NCBI RefSeq assembly: GCF_003044185.1
Contig: NZ_PYYB01000001.1
Span: 1,756,978-1,820,977 of the forward strand
DNA from: Paraconexibacter algicola
GTDB taxonomy: Bacteria > Actinomycetota > Thermoleophilia > Solirubrobacterales > Solirubrobacteraceae
Length of the DNA: 64,000 nucleotides
Direction of reading: 5' to 3'
Each line of letters opens with the position of its first letter. Positions within the stretch are counted from its first letter, which is position 1. Shown here one piece after another: positions 7,677-15,661 of the stretch. The notes under the pieces are model-generated. The model was not told the origin of the DNA, made no database searches, and saw nothing but the letters and a program-made list of their open reading frames with translations. Position numbers and translations under genes: made by a program.

Positions 7677-9217
7677 GAATCGTCGCCGTCACGAGCTGTC
7701 CGACGGGCATCGCGCACACCTACATGGCGGCGGAGGCGCTCGAGCAGGCCGGCCGCGACGCCGGGCACGAGCTCGCCGTCGAGACGCAGGGGTCCGCCGG
7801 GATCGAGGCGCTCAGCGCCGAGCAGATCGCGGCCGCCGACGCGGTCATCTTCGCCGCCGACGTCGAGGTGCGCGACCGCGCCCGCTTCGCCGGCAAGCCG
7901 CTCGTCACCGCCACCGTCAAGCAGGGCATCAACGACGCGGCCGGGCTCGTCGCGCGCGCCGTCGCCGCCGCCCAGGAGGCCCCGGCCACCGCGGCGACCG
8001 CACACGTCCTCGCGGCGGGCGCCCCCGTCGCCGCCGGTGCCGACGGTCCCGGCGGCCCGGGCCGTGCGAGCGTCGTGCGCGGCTGGTTCATGACCGGCGT
8101 CAGCTACATGATCCCGTTCGTCGCCGCGGGCGGCCTGCTGATCGCGCTCGCCTTCCTCTTCGGCGGCGCCGAGATCGCGTCGAAGGTCAACGGCGGCACG
8201 TTCGAGGGCGTCACGTACGACGGCGTCTCGAGCATCACCGACATCTACGACCAGCTCGGCATCGCCGGCCTGATGTTCAAGATCGGCGCGACGTCGTTCT
8301 CGATGCTCGTGCCGATCCTCGCCGGCTTCATCGCGTTCGCGATGGCCGACCGGCCCGGCCTCGTGCCCGGCGTCGTCGCCGGCCTGCTCGCCAACGAGAT
8401 CGGCGCCGGCTTCCTCGGCGGCCTCGTCGGCGGCCTGCTCGCCGGTGCGGTCGTGCTCGGCATCCTGCGCGTCAAGGTCCCCTCGGCGATGGCCGGGATC
8501 ATGCCCGTCGTCGTCATCCCGCTCGTCTCGACGCTCGTCGTCGGCCTCCTGATGATCGTCGCGGTCGGCGAGCCGATCGCCTCCGCGCAGAACGAGCTGA
8601 CCGACTGGCTCGGCGGCCTCAGCGGCACCAACGGCATCGTCCTGGGCCTGCTGCTCGGCGCGATGATGGCCTTCGACATGGGCGGCCCCGTCAACAAGGT
8701 CGCCTACACGTTCGGCGTCGCCTCGCTCGCCTCTGGCGACCTGAAGATCATGGCCGCCGTCATGGCCGCGGGCATGACCCCGCCGATCGCCATGGCCCTC
8801 GCGACCGTCCTGCGCCCGAAGCTGTTCACGCGGGCCGAGCGCAAGGCCGGCGAGGCGGGCTGGCTGCTGGGCGCCTCGTTCATCACCGAGGGCGCGATCC
8901 CGTTCGCCGCCGCCGACCCGGCGCGCGTCATCCCCTCGCTGATGGCGGGCAGCGCGGTCACCGGGGCGCTGTCGATGGCCTTCGACGCCACGTCGCGCGC
9001 CCCGCACGGCGGCATCTGGGTCGTCGGCCTGATCGGCAACCCGCTGCTCTACGTCGTCGCGCTCGCCGCCGGCATCGCCGTCAGCACCGGCGCGGTGATC
9101 GCGCTGAAGAGCCGTCGCGGCGAGGTCACCGAGGACGCCACGAGCCCCTCGGTCACCGACCTGCTCGCCCCGTCGTCCCCGGCCCCGGCGCCCAGCGGCA
9201 CCGCGGTCCCGGCCTGA
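7673..9217 (+). CDS. fruA: PTS fructose transporter EIIBC
   Basis: The 514-residue protein combines a cytosolic EIIB domain (residues 1-105, phospho-Cys9 in VTSCPTGIAHTYMAAEAL), an Ala/Gly-rich linker (about 105-135), and a membrane EIIC domain with about 8-10 hydrophobic segments. EIIC landmarks include SYMIPFVAAGGLLIALAFL, FDMGGPVNKVAYTFG and GASFITEGAIPFAAADP. It imports fructose and phosphorylates it at C1, feeding fruK. The start at 7673 is set by the EIIB N-terminus and the ATGA overlap. Gly/Ala/Pro-rich residues form a short tail after the last membrane segment. Confidence 0.95.
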   Translation: MRIVAVTSCPTGIAHTYMAAEALEQAGRDAGHELAVETQGSAGIEALSAEQIAAADAVIFAADVEVRDRARFAGKPLVTATVKQGINDAAGLVARAVAAAQEAPATAATAHVLAAGAPVAAGADGPGGPGRASVVRGWFMTGVSYMIPFVAAGGLLIALAFLFGGAEIASKVNGGTFEGVTYDGVSSITDIYDQLGIAGLMFKIGATSFSMLVPILAGFIAFAMADRPGLVPGVVAGLLANEIGAGFLGGLVGGLLAGAVVLGILRVKVPSAMAGIMPVVVIPLVSTLVVGLLMIVAVGEPIASAQNELTDWLGGLSGTNGIVLGLLLGAMMAFDMGGPVNKVAYTFGVASLASGDLKIMAAVMAAGMTPPIAMALATVLRPKLFTRAERKAGEAGWLLGASFITEGAIPFAAADPARVIPSLMAGSAVTGALSMAFDATSRAPHGGIWVVGLIGNPLLYVVALAAGIAVSTGAVIALKSRRGEVTEDATSPSVTDLLAPSSPAPAPSGTAVPA

Positions 9218-9251
9218 CATCCCCACCACCACGATCCCCAGGAGCACCGAG

Positions 9252-9527
9252 ATGATGAGTGAGCGCCTCGTGAAGGTCGGCTCGCGGGTCGGCCTGCACG
9301 CCCGCCCCGCCAGCCTGTTCGTCCAGGCCGCCGCCGCCCAGCCGGCCGTGGTCACGATCGGCCGGCCCGACGGTGACGCCGTCGACGCCCGCAGCATCCT
9401 CGGCGTCCTCGGCCTCGGGGCCGCGCACGGCGACGAGGTCGTCCTGCGGGCCGAGGGGGAGGGCGCGGACGTCGCCGTCGCCGCCCTCGCCGAGCTCGTC
9501 GCGTCCGACCTCGACGCGGTGCAGTAG
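9252..9527 (+). CDS. ptsH: Phosphocarrier protein HPr
   Basis: The 91-residue protein has the HPr site VGLHARPASLFVQAA, with the phosphorylatable His at residue 16 (15 if the second ATG is used). ARSILGVLGLGAAHGDEV holds a Ser at the position equivalent to regulatory Ser46. AGGAG precedes the ATG by 7 nt. It passes phosphate from enzyme I to EIIA. It lies 34 bp after the EIIBC stop and 4 bp before ptsI, so the general PTS proteins are embedded in the fructose operon. Confidence 0.95.
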   Translation: MMSERLVKVGSRVGLHARPASLFVQAAAAQPAVVTIGRPDGDAVDARSILGVLGLGAAHGDEVVLRAEGEGADVAVAALAELVASDLDAVQ

Positions 9528-9531
9528 CCCG

Positions 9532-11217
9532 ATGGCCTCCCTCGAGCACCACGGCCTGGGCGTCAGCGCCGGCATCGCGGTCGGGCCGGTCGCCCGGCTC
9601 GCACCCGGCCCGCAGCTCCCGGCCCACGACGCGCCGGTCGCCGACACGGCGGCCGAGGCGCGGCGCGCGACCGCGGCGCTCGAGGCGGTCGCCGCCGACC
9701 TGGAGGCCCGGGCCGCGACGGCCGGCGGCGAGGCCGCCGACGTGCTGACGGCGCAGGCCCTCATGGCCCGCGACCCGATGCTCGCCTCGGGCATCGCCGA
9801 CCGCGTGACGGGCGGCCGCGACGCGCCGCACGCGGTCGACGCGGCGCTCGCCGAGCACCGTGCCGCGCTCGTCGCGCTCGGCGGCTACATGGCCGAGCGC
9901 GTCGCCGACCTCGACGACCTGCGGACCCGCGCGATCGCGCACCTGCTCGGCGTGCCGATGCCCGGCGTCCCCGACCCGGGGCACCCGTTCGTCCTCGTCG
10001 CGACCGACCTCGCGCCCGCCGACACGGCGACCCTCGACCGCGACCGCGTCGTCGCGATCGTCACCGAGCGCGGCGGGCCCACCGATCACACCGCGATCCT
10101 CGCGAAGTCGCTCGGCATCCCCGCCGTGGTCGCCTGCGCGGCCGCGGCCGGCCTGCACGACGGCGACGAGCTGCTCGTCGACGGGGGCGTCGGGCGGATC
10201 GTCGTCGGCCCCGACCGCGCGCAGGTCGCCGACGCGCAGCGCGCCGCCCAGGAGCTCGCCGCGCGTCGCGCGGGTTCGCACGGCCCCGGGCGCACCGCGG
10301 ACGGTCACCCGGTCCGCCTGCTCGTGAACATCGGCGGCCCGGCCGACGTCGACAGCGCCGGGGTCCCCGGGGCGCAGGGCGTCGGCCTGTTCCGCACCGA
10401 GTTCCTCTTCCTGGACCGGGCGACCGCCCCGACCCGCGACGAGCAGGAGGCCCTCTACCGGGAGGTCTTCACCGCGTTCGCCGGCCGCCGCGTGATCGTG
10501 CGGACGCTCGACGTCGGCGCCGACAAGCCGCTCGCGTACGTCGACCAGCCCGACGAGGCCAACCCGGCGCTCGGCGTCCGCGGCCTGCGGCTCGCGCGCC
10601 GCGACCCCGGGCTGCTGACCGAGCAGCTCCTCGCGATCGCCGCGGCCGCCGCCGGGACCGACGCCGAGGTCGGCGTGATGGCCCCGATGGTCGCGACCGC
10701 CGCCGAGGCGCGGGACTTCGCGGCGGTCGCCCGCGAGCACGGCATCGACCGCGTCGGCGTCATGGTCGAGGTCCCGGCCGCCGCCCTGTGCGCGACCGAG
10801 ATCCTGCAGCACGTCGACTTCGTCAGCCTCGGCACGAACGACCTCGCCCAGTACACGCTGGGCGCGGACCGGCTGGCGGGCGAGCTCGCCGACCTGCTCG
10901 ACCCGTGGCAGCCCGCGGTCCTGCGGCTCGTCGCGATGGTCGGCGAGGCCGGCCTGGCCCACGACAAGCCCGTCGGGGTCTGCGGCGAGGCGGCGTCCGA
11001 TCCGGAGCTCGCGCTCGTGCTGACCGGCCTGGGCGTCTCGTCCCTGTCGATGGCGGCCGCCTGCCTGCCCGACGTCCGCGCGACGCTCGCCGCGCACACG
11101 CTCGAGCAGTGCCGCGCGCTGGCGCAGCTCGCGCTCGCCGCGCCGTCGGCGCCCGACGCGCGCGCGGCCGTCCACGCCGCCGTTCGCGGGGAGGGCGCCG
11201 CGGTCGCGTCGGGCTAG
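9532..11217 (+). CDS. ptsI: PTS enzyme I (phosphoenolpyruvate-protein phosphotransferase)
   Basis: The 561-residue enzyme I transfers phosphate from PEP to HPr. It has the swivelling phospho-His domain with GGPTDHTAILAKSLGIPAVV (active His at about residue 186). The PEP-binding barrel follows, with GLFRTEFLFLDR, NPALGVRGLRLARRDP, the metal-binding segment FVSLGTNDLAQYTL, and the C-terminal acid/base Cys in VCGEAASDP (about residue 484). The start at 9532 gives the standard N-terminus LGVSAGIAVGPV. It is the last gene of the operon and converges on the P450 gene. Confidence 0.96.
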   Translation: MASLEHHGLGVSAGIAVGPVARLAPGPQLPAHDAPVADTAAEARRATAALEAVAADLEARAATAGGEAADVLTAQALMARDPMLASGIADRVTGGRDAPHAVDAALAEHRAALVALGGYMAERVADLDDLRTRAIAHLLGVPMPGVPDPGHPFVLVATDLAPADTATLDRDRVVAIVTERGGPTDHTAILAKSLGIPAVVACAAAAGLHDGDELLVDGGVGRIVVGPDRAQVADAQRAAQELAARRAGSHGPGRTADGHPVRLLVNIGGPADVDSAGVPGAQGVGLFRTEFLFLDRATAPTRDEQEALYREVFTAFAGRRVIVRTLDVGADKPLAYVDQPDEANPALGVRGLRLARRDPGLLTEQLLAIAAAAAGTDAEVGVMAPMVATAAEARDFAAVAREHGIDRVGVMVEVPAAALCATEILQHVDFVSLGTNDLAQYTLGADRLAGELADLLDPWQPAVLRLVAMVGEAGLAHDKPVGVCGEAASDPELALVLTGLGVSSLSMAAACLPDVRATLAAHTLEQCRALAQLALAAPSAPDARAAVHAAVRGEGAAVASG

Positions 11218-11218
11218 G

Positions 11219-11241
11219 CGCCGGGACGCCCGCGCCCGGCG
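11219..11241. terminator. Bidirectional hairpin between ptsI and the P450 gene
   Basis: CGCCGGG / CCCGGCG arms (11219-11225 and 11235-11241) lie in the 29 bp between the two convergent stop codons. Short outer pairing AGGC/GCCT extends it. It could end transcription from both sides. Confidence 0.5.
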
Positions 11242-11246
11242 GGTGC

Positions 11247-12488
11247 CTACCGCAGGGCGACCGGGATGTGCGTGTACTGGTTGAGGAACAGCGACCGGAT
11301 GCGCGTGGGGTCGCCGTCGAGGCGCATGTCCGGCCAGCGGGCGAGCGTCTCCTCGATCCAGATCCGCAGCTCCATCCGGGCGAGCGACGCGCCGAGGCAG
11401 AAGTGGCGGCCGCCGGCGCCGAACGCCTGGTGGCGGTCCAGGCCCTCGCGCGTGAGGTCGAAGGCGTCCGGGCGGTCGGGGTAGAGGGCCGGGTCGCGGT
11501 TGCTGGCGATGTACCAGAGCAGGACGCGGTCGCCCTCGCGGATCTGCGCGCCGCCGAGCTCGACGTCCCGGGTCGCGGCGCGACCCATCATCCCGAAGGC
11601 CGGGAAGCAGCGCAGGCCCTCCTCGACGGCGGCCGGGATGCGCGAGGGGTCCTCCACGAGCAGCCGACGCTGCTCCTCGTCCTCCATCAGGGCGAGCATC
11701 GTCGCGCTGTAGGTCGCGCGGGTCGAGTCGTTGCCCGCGGCGAGCAGCAGGACGAAGAAGGTGGCGATCTCCATCTCGGTGAGCCGGTCGCCATCGACCT
11801 CGGCGGTGATGAGGGCCGACAGGAGGTCGTCGCCGAGGTGCTCGACCCGCTCCTGGCGGACGGCCTCGATGTAGGCGACGACCTGCATGATCTCCTCGAG
11901 CGAGTCGCCCCAGGTCGCCCGGATGGCCGGGTCCTCGAACGCGGTGGCGACGTTCGTCCAGTGGACGAGCCGGCGGTCGTCGGACTCGGGGGTACCCAGG
12001 AGCGAGCCGATCACGCGCGCGGGGACGGGCTGGGCGATGTCGGTGACGAGGTCGACGTGGTCGTGGTCGGTGAAGCGGTCCAGGACGGTCTGGACGATCC
12101 GCCGCACGACGTGCTCGTGCTCGGCGATGCGGCCGGGGGTGAACGCCTTGCCGACGAGCTTCTTCATGCGGTCGTGCCGGGGCGGGTCCATCGAGATCAT
12201 CTGCAGGCGCTGGACGTCCAGCGGGACCCCGACGTCGTCGACGAGGAAGATGCCGCGCCGCTCGGAGGAGAAGGTCGTGAAGTCGCGCGTCGCGGCGTGG
12301 ACGAGGTCGGCGCGGGTGACCGACCAGAACCCGTCCTCGTCGGGGAAGCGGTCGTTCGGGCTCCAGTGGACGGGCTGCTCGCGGCGCATCTGCGCGAACA
12401 GCTCGTACGGGGGCCCGTCGGTCCAGTGGGCGTGGTCGCCGAGGTCGAGCGTCGACAGGTCGGCGGGGGCGGCGGTCGCGGAGCTCAT
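11247..12488 (-). CDS. Cytochrome P450
   Basis: The 413-residue bacterial class I P450 has the I-helix LLAAGNDSTRATYSATM, the ExxR helix EEGLRCFPAF, and the haem loop FGAGGRHFCLGASLARMEL with the thiolate Cys at about residue 364. The oxygen-activation motif reads AGND-S-T rather than AGxDTT. It hydroxylates an unknown hydrophobic substrate and needs a ferredoxin and reductase not encoded nearby. MSSATAAPADLS at 12488 is preferred over an upstream ATG at 12518, which would extend into the operator region. It is divergent from a TetR gene, its likely repressor. Confidence 0.93.
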   Translation of the reverse strand: MSSATAAPADLSTLDLGDHAHWTDGPPYELFAQMRREQPVHWSPNDRFPDEDGFWSVTRADLVHAATRDFTTFSSERRGIFLVDDVGVPLDVQRLQMISMDPPRHDRMKKLVGKAFTPGRIAEHEHVVRRIVQTVLDRFTDHDHVDLVTDIAQPVPARVIGSLLGTPESDDRRLVHWTNVATAFEDPAIRATWGDSLEEIMQVVAYIEAVRQERVEHLGDDLLSALITAEVDGDRLTEMEIATFFVLLLAAGNDSTRATYSATMLALMEDEEQRRLLVEDPSRIPAAVEEGLRCFPAFGMMGRAATRDVELGGAQIREGDRVLLWYIASNRDPALYPDRPDAFDLTREGLDRHQAFGAGGRHFCLGASLARMELRIWIEETLARWPDMRLDGDPTRIRSLFLNQYTHIPVALR

Positions 12489-12505
12489 GCCGCGAGCGTA
12501 AAACA

Positions 12506-12548
12506 GACACAGTGTCATTGCAAGCTGTCATCACGAGGTGCGTAGACT
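12506..12548. promoter_or_regulatory. P450/TetR divergent control region
   Basis: The perfect dyad GACAC-A-GTGTC (12506-12516) is followed by TGTCAT direct repeats near 12513 and 12526. A -10 TAGACT (12543-12548) lies 7 nt before the TetR GTG. The dyad is well placed to repress both genes. Confidence 0.5.
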
Positions 12549-12555
12549 GCGGCCC

Positions 12556-13152
12556 GTGGCCCTGCTCGAGAAGCGCACGCGCGAGGACCCCCGCCGGGGG
12601 GAGACCGAGCGCGCGTTCCTCGCCGCGACCGAGGCGCTCCTCGCCGAGGGCGCCTCGTTCGCCGACCTGAACGTCAGCCGCATCGCCAAGCGCGCGGGAC
12701 GCACCCGCACCGCGTTCTACGCGCACTTCGAGGATCGCCGCGACCTGCTCGTGCGCCTCGTCGAGGACTTCGCCACCGAGATCCACGGCGTCACCAGCGC
12801 GCACTGGGACCAGCCGCTCGCGCTCGCCGACGTGCGCCGCGTCGTCGCCGACCTGCTGGGCACCTTCCGCGCCCACGCCCCGCTCGTGCGCGCGCTCGTC
12901 GAGGCGTCGGGCTACGACCCGGAGATCCGCGCCTACTGGTCGGGGACGATCGAGCGCTTCGTCGGGCTCGCCGAGGAGCGGCTGCGGCGCGACGGTCGCC
13001 CGCCGGCCGCCGCCACCGCGACCGCCCAGGCGCTCGTGTGGATGACGGAGCGCACCGCCTACCAGCAGGTCGTCGCCGAGGACCCCGCCGTCGCCGATCG
13101 CACGCTCATCGCCGCACTCGCCGAGATCTGGGAGCGCACGCTCAACGGCTGA
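12556..13152 (+). CDS. TetR-family regulator (probable P450 repressor)
   Basis: The 198-residue protein has a TetR HTH with AFLAATEALLAEGASFADLN and SRIAKRAGRTRTAFYAHFED, then a ligand-binding domain ending MTERTAYQQVVAEDPAVADR. This layout resembles the KstR2/EthR-like regulators beside P450s. GTG at 12556 is chosen because TAGACT ends 7 nt upstream (leaderless pattern); an in-frame GTG at 12538 would place the -10 inside the gene. It is divergent from the P450 gene across a 67-bp region. Confidence 0.88.
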   Translation: MALLEKRTREDPRRGETERAFLAATEALLAEGASFADLNVSRIAKRAGRTRTAFYAHFEDRRDLLVRLVEDFATEIHGVTSAHWDQPLALADVRRVVADLLGTFRAHAPLVRALVEASGYDPEIRAYWSGTIERFVGLAEERLRRDGRPPAAATATAQALVWMTERTAYQQVVAEDPAVADRTLIAALAEIWERTLNG

Positions 13153-13207
13153 GCGGCCCCCGCGCGGCGCGCTCAAGTCCCCGCGCGCGTCCGTCGATGG
13201 TCGGCGG

Positions 13208-13861
13208 ATGTCCTCGCCGGTCCGCCATGCGCTCGCCGTCCTCGCGCTCCTGTGCGCGATCGTCGTCGTGCTCGACGGCCGCGGCGCCGACGCGCGCACC
13301 GAGCCGGTCGCCCGGGCACCGGACCGGGGCACCTTCACGTTTGCGCCCGGCACGCATCCGCTGGACCGTCAGGCCGTCCTGCAGGCGGTCGCGGCCGCTC
13401 GCCCGGAGGCCCGGGCGCTGATCGACCGCATCGACGGCCGCACCACGATCACCGTCGGCACCCCGTCGCTGCCCCAGGCCGCCGGCACCGCCCGCTCGCT
13501 GCCCGACGGCCGTCACGAGCTGACGCTCGACCTCGGTCCCGTCAGCCGGGGACTCGGCGCCGCCGGCGTGGCGCGCCTCGTGCTCCACGAGCTCGGGCAC
13601 GCGGTCGACGCGGCGCTCGTGCCTGCCGACCTGGCCGCCCGGCTCGACGCGCTCGTGCCCGCGGGCTACCCGTGCGGCACTCCCGGGGACGATCGCTCGT
13701 GCCTGGGCCGGTCGGCGCGCGAGGAGCGCTTCGCCGAGACGTTCGCCAAGTGGGCGACCGGCGACCTCGGGATCACCCTGCACATCGGCTACAAGGTGCC
13801 GCCCCCGCGGGTCTCGCTGGACCGCTGGGGTGCGCCGCTCGCCGCGCTCGCGCGACCCTAG
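13208..13861 (+). CDS. Small secreted HELGH metallopeptidase-like protein
   Basis: The 217-residue protein has an N-terminal hydrophobic segment (VRHALAVLALLCAIVVVLDG), probably a signal peptide. The zinc-binding helix is LVLHELGHAVDAALV and a later helix, EERFAETFAKWATGD, supplies a plausible third ligand Glu. Two Cys (YPCGTPGDDRSC) may form a disulfide in the exported protein. The overall layout resembles small gluzincin-like peptidases such as the anthrax-lethal-factor-like fold, but I do not recognise a named family. Activity is inferred from HExxH only. The last base pairs overlap the convergent MFS gene: both genes stop within the shared tetranucleotide CTAG. Confidence 0.75.
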   Translation: MSSPVRHALAVLALLCAIVVVLDGRGADARTEPVARAPDRGTFTFAPGTHPLDRQAVLQAVAAARPEARALIDRIDGRTTITVGTPSLPQAAGTARSLPDGRHELTLDLGPVSRGLGAAGVARLVLHELGHAVDAALVPADLAARLDALVPAGYPCGTPGDDRSCLGRSAREERFAETFAKWATGDLGITLHIGYKVPPPRVSLDRWGAPLAALARP

Positions 13862-15129
13862 GCGGCGACCGGCTCGCGCTCGCGCGCGGCGCGCGGCCGC
13901 ACGACCGGCGGCACGGGCGGTCCGCCGCCGGTGCGCCGGTAGGCGACGGCGGCGCCGACGGCGGCGGCCAGGGCGGCCAGCCCACCGAGCGCGAGGCCGG
14001 CACGGGGGCCGGCGTGCTCGCCGATCCAGCCGAGCAGCGGGGCGCCGAACGGGGTCGAGCCGAGGAACACGAGCGAGTAGAGCGCCATCACCCGACCGCG
14101 CATCTGCGGGTCGACGCGCAGCTGGAGCACCGACGTGACGCCGGAGGAGAACGTGACGCTCGCGGCACCCAGCAGCACGAGCGCGACGAGCTGCACCGCC
14201 ACGGTGGGGGAGGCGGCGACGAGCAGGTCGGTCACCCCGAACGCGGCCGCGGACGTGACGAGCGCGGCCGGCCCGAGGTCGCGCGCCCCGCCGATCGCCA
14301 CCGCGCCGGCGATCGAGCCGACGGCCATCGCCATCGTCATCGCGGTGAACAGCCACGCGTCGCCGCCCCAGGTCGTCGACGCGAGCAGCGCGAGCAGGAC
14401 CTGGAAGTTGAAGGCGAGCAGGCCGACGAGGGCCATCATCCCCAGCGGGATCAGCAGCTCGGGCGTGCGGCGGACGTAGGCGACGCCGGCCCGGATCGCG
14501 TGCGGCTCGCGCGGGCCGCGCGCGGGGGCGCCCATGCGCGCCGGGTCGAGCCGCGCGACGGCGACGATCATCGCGACGAAGGTGAGCGCGTCGACGACGA
14601 AGCACCAGGCGATCCCGGCGACGCCGATCAGCAGGCCGGCGACGGCCGGGCCGATGATCCGCGACGCGTTGATCGCGAGGCTGTTGAGCGCGACCGCCCC
14701 GACGACGCGGTCGGGCCCGACGAGCTCGATCGGCAGCGCCTGCCGTGCGGGACCGTCGAGCGCCATCGCGATTCCACGCAGCAGCACGGCCGCGTAGATC
14801 AGCGCCGGGGTCGCCGCGTCGAGGAAGGCGATCACGGCGAGGGCGGCCGCGGGGATGATCATCACCAGCTGGGTGCAGAGCAGCAGCCGGCGCTTGTCGA
14901 CGCGGTCGGCGAGCAGACCGCCGACCTGCCCGAGCAGCAGCAGCGGCACGAACTGCAGAGCGGGCACGAGGCCGACGGCGAGGCCGTCGCCGGTGAGCGA
15001 GACCATGAGCCAGACGGCGGCGACGTTCTGGATCCAGTTGCCGCTCGTCGAGATGAGCTGGGCGATGAAGTAGCGCCGGTAATCGGCGACGTGGAGGGGG
15101 TCGAACGTGCGGCGGATGCGCGCGCTCAT
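13858..15129 (-). CDS. MFS transporter (EntS/TMS5-like exporter)
   Basis: The 423-residue major facilitator has about 12 hydrophobic segments. It opens with FDPLHVADYRRYFIAQLIST and has the loop GGLLADRVDKRRLLL between helices 2 and 3, both typical of the MFS_3/enterobactin-exporter-like family, then LRVDPQMRGRVMALYSL. It probably exports a small molecule or drug. The ATG at 15129 overlaps the MarR stop by 4 bp, so the MarR-MFS pair is one operon. The C-terminus is hydrophilic and Arg/Pro-rich. Confidence 0.92.
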   Translation of the reverse strand: MSARIRRTFDPLHVADYRRYFIAQLISTSGNWIQNVAAVWLMVSLTGDGLAVGLVPALQFVPLLLLGQVGGLLADRVDKRRLLLCTQLVMIIPAAALAVIAFLDAATPALIYAAVLLRGIAMALDGPARQALPIELVGPDRVVGAVALNSLAINASRIIGPAVAGLLIGVAGIAWCFVVDALTFVAMIVAVARLDPARMGAPARGPREPHAIRAGVAYVRRTPELLIPLGMMALVGLLAFNFQVLLALLASTTWGGDAWLFTAMTMAMAVGSIAGAVAIGGARDLGPAALVTSAAAFGVTDLLVAASPTVAVQLVALVLLGAASVTFSSGVTSVLQLRVDPQMRGRVMALYSLVFLGSTPFGAPLLGWIGEHAGPRAGLALGGLAALAAAVGAAVAYRRTGGGPPVPPVVRPRAAREREPVAA

Positions 15130-15518
15130 CGGCGGTCCACGAGCCGCTCCAGGATGTCGGCGGCACGGTCGAGGGTGGCGCGGTCCTCGGCGCTGAGCTC
15201 GGCGAGGCGCCGGGCGAGCACGGCGTCCTTGCGCGAGCGGATCGCCTGCAGGTGGTCGCGGCCGGGCTCGGTGATCGCGACCCGGCAGGAGCGGCCGTCG
15301 GCCGGGTCCGGGGTGCGGGTGACGAGGTCGTGCTCCTCGAGCTTGGCGACGATCCGGGTCGCGGAGGGCCGGCGGATGCGCTCGCGGTCGGCGAGCTCGC
15401 TCGGGGCGAGCGGGCCGTGGCGCTCGACGGTGGCGAGCGCGGCGGTGAGCGTCGGGCCCAGGAGCGTGACCTCCTCGGCGCCCGCGTGGCGCAGCCAGCG
15501 GGCGGTGCGGGCGATCAC
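15126..15518 (-). CDS. MarR-family regulator
   Basis: The 130-residue protein has the MarR winged helix (GPLAPSELADRERIRRPSAT, RIVAKLEEHDLVTRTPDPAD) and the wing/dimer helix GRDHLQAIRSRKDAVLARRL. The GTG at 15518 is the only standard start near the family N-terminus. An in-frame extension upstream (ATSSAAQSATHLRH) looks homologous to MarR N-termini but has no ATG, GTG or TTG, so the true start is uncertain. It precedes an MFS exporter with a 4-bp overlap and probably represses both genes through the AT-rich dyad at 15566-15573. Confidence 0.88.
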   Translation of the reverse strand: MIARTARWLRHAGAEEVTLLGPTLTAALATVERHGPLAPSELADRERIRRPSATRIVAKLEEHDLVTRTPDPADGRSCRVAITEPGRDHLQAIRSRKDAVLARRLAELSAEDRATLDRAADILERLVDRR

Positions 15519-15560
15519 GTGGCGCAGATGCGTGGCGGACTGGGCAGCGGAAGAAGTTGC

Positions 15561-15583
15561 GATAGGTAATTACTTTAGCAAAC
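15561..15583. promoter_or_regulatory. MarR candidate operator
   Basis: The perfect 8-bp palindrome GTAATTAC (15566-15573) sits in a rare AT-rich stretch (GATAGGTAATTACTTTAGC) about 50 bp upstream of the MarR GTG. Outer TTGC/GCAA half-sites flank it. The position and AT-rich symmetry fit MarR autoregulation. Confidence 0.6.
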
Positions 15584-15601
15584 CACCTGGGACGACGACC
15601 G

Positions 15602-15630
15602 CCCGCCCGGCGCGAGGCCGGACGGGCGGG
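15602..15630 (-). terminator. Hairpin downstream of the minus-strand RTX-like gene
   Basis: CCCGCCC (15602-15608) pairs with GGGCGGG (15624-15630); inner GGC/GCC pairing is possible. It lies 32 bp past the stop codon and in front of the MarR promoter. Confidence 0.45.
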
Positions 15631-15661
15631 TCGGGGGACGTCGGGGTGGGGTCGGTGAGGA

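Noticed and set aside
9352-13353. A 1333-codon minus-strand frame running through ptsI, the P450 gene and the TetR gene
   Set aside because: The translation is compositional and out of frame with the real P450; long antisense frames are expected at this GC content.
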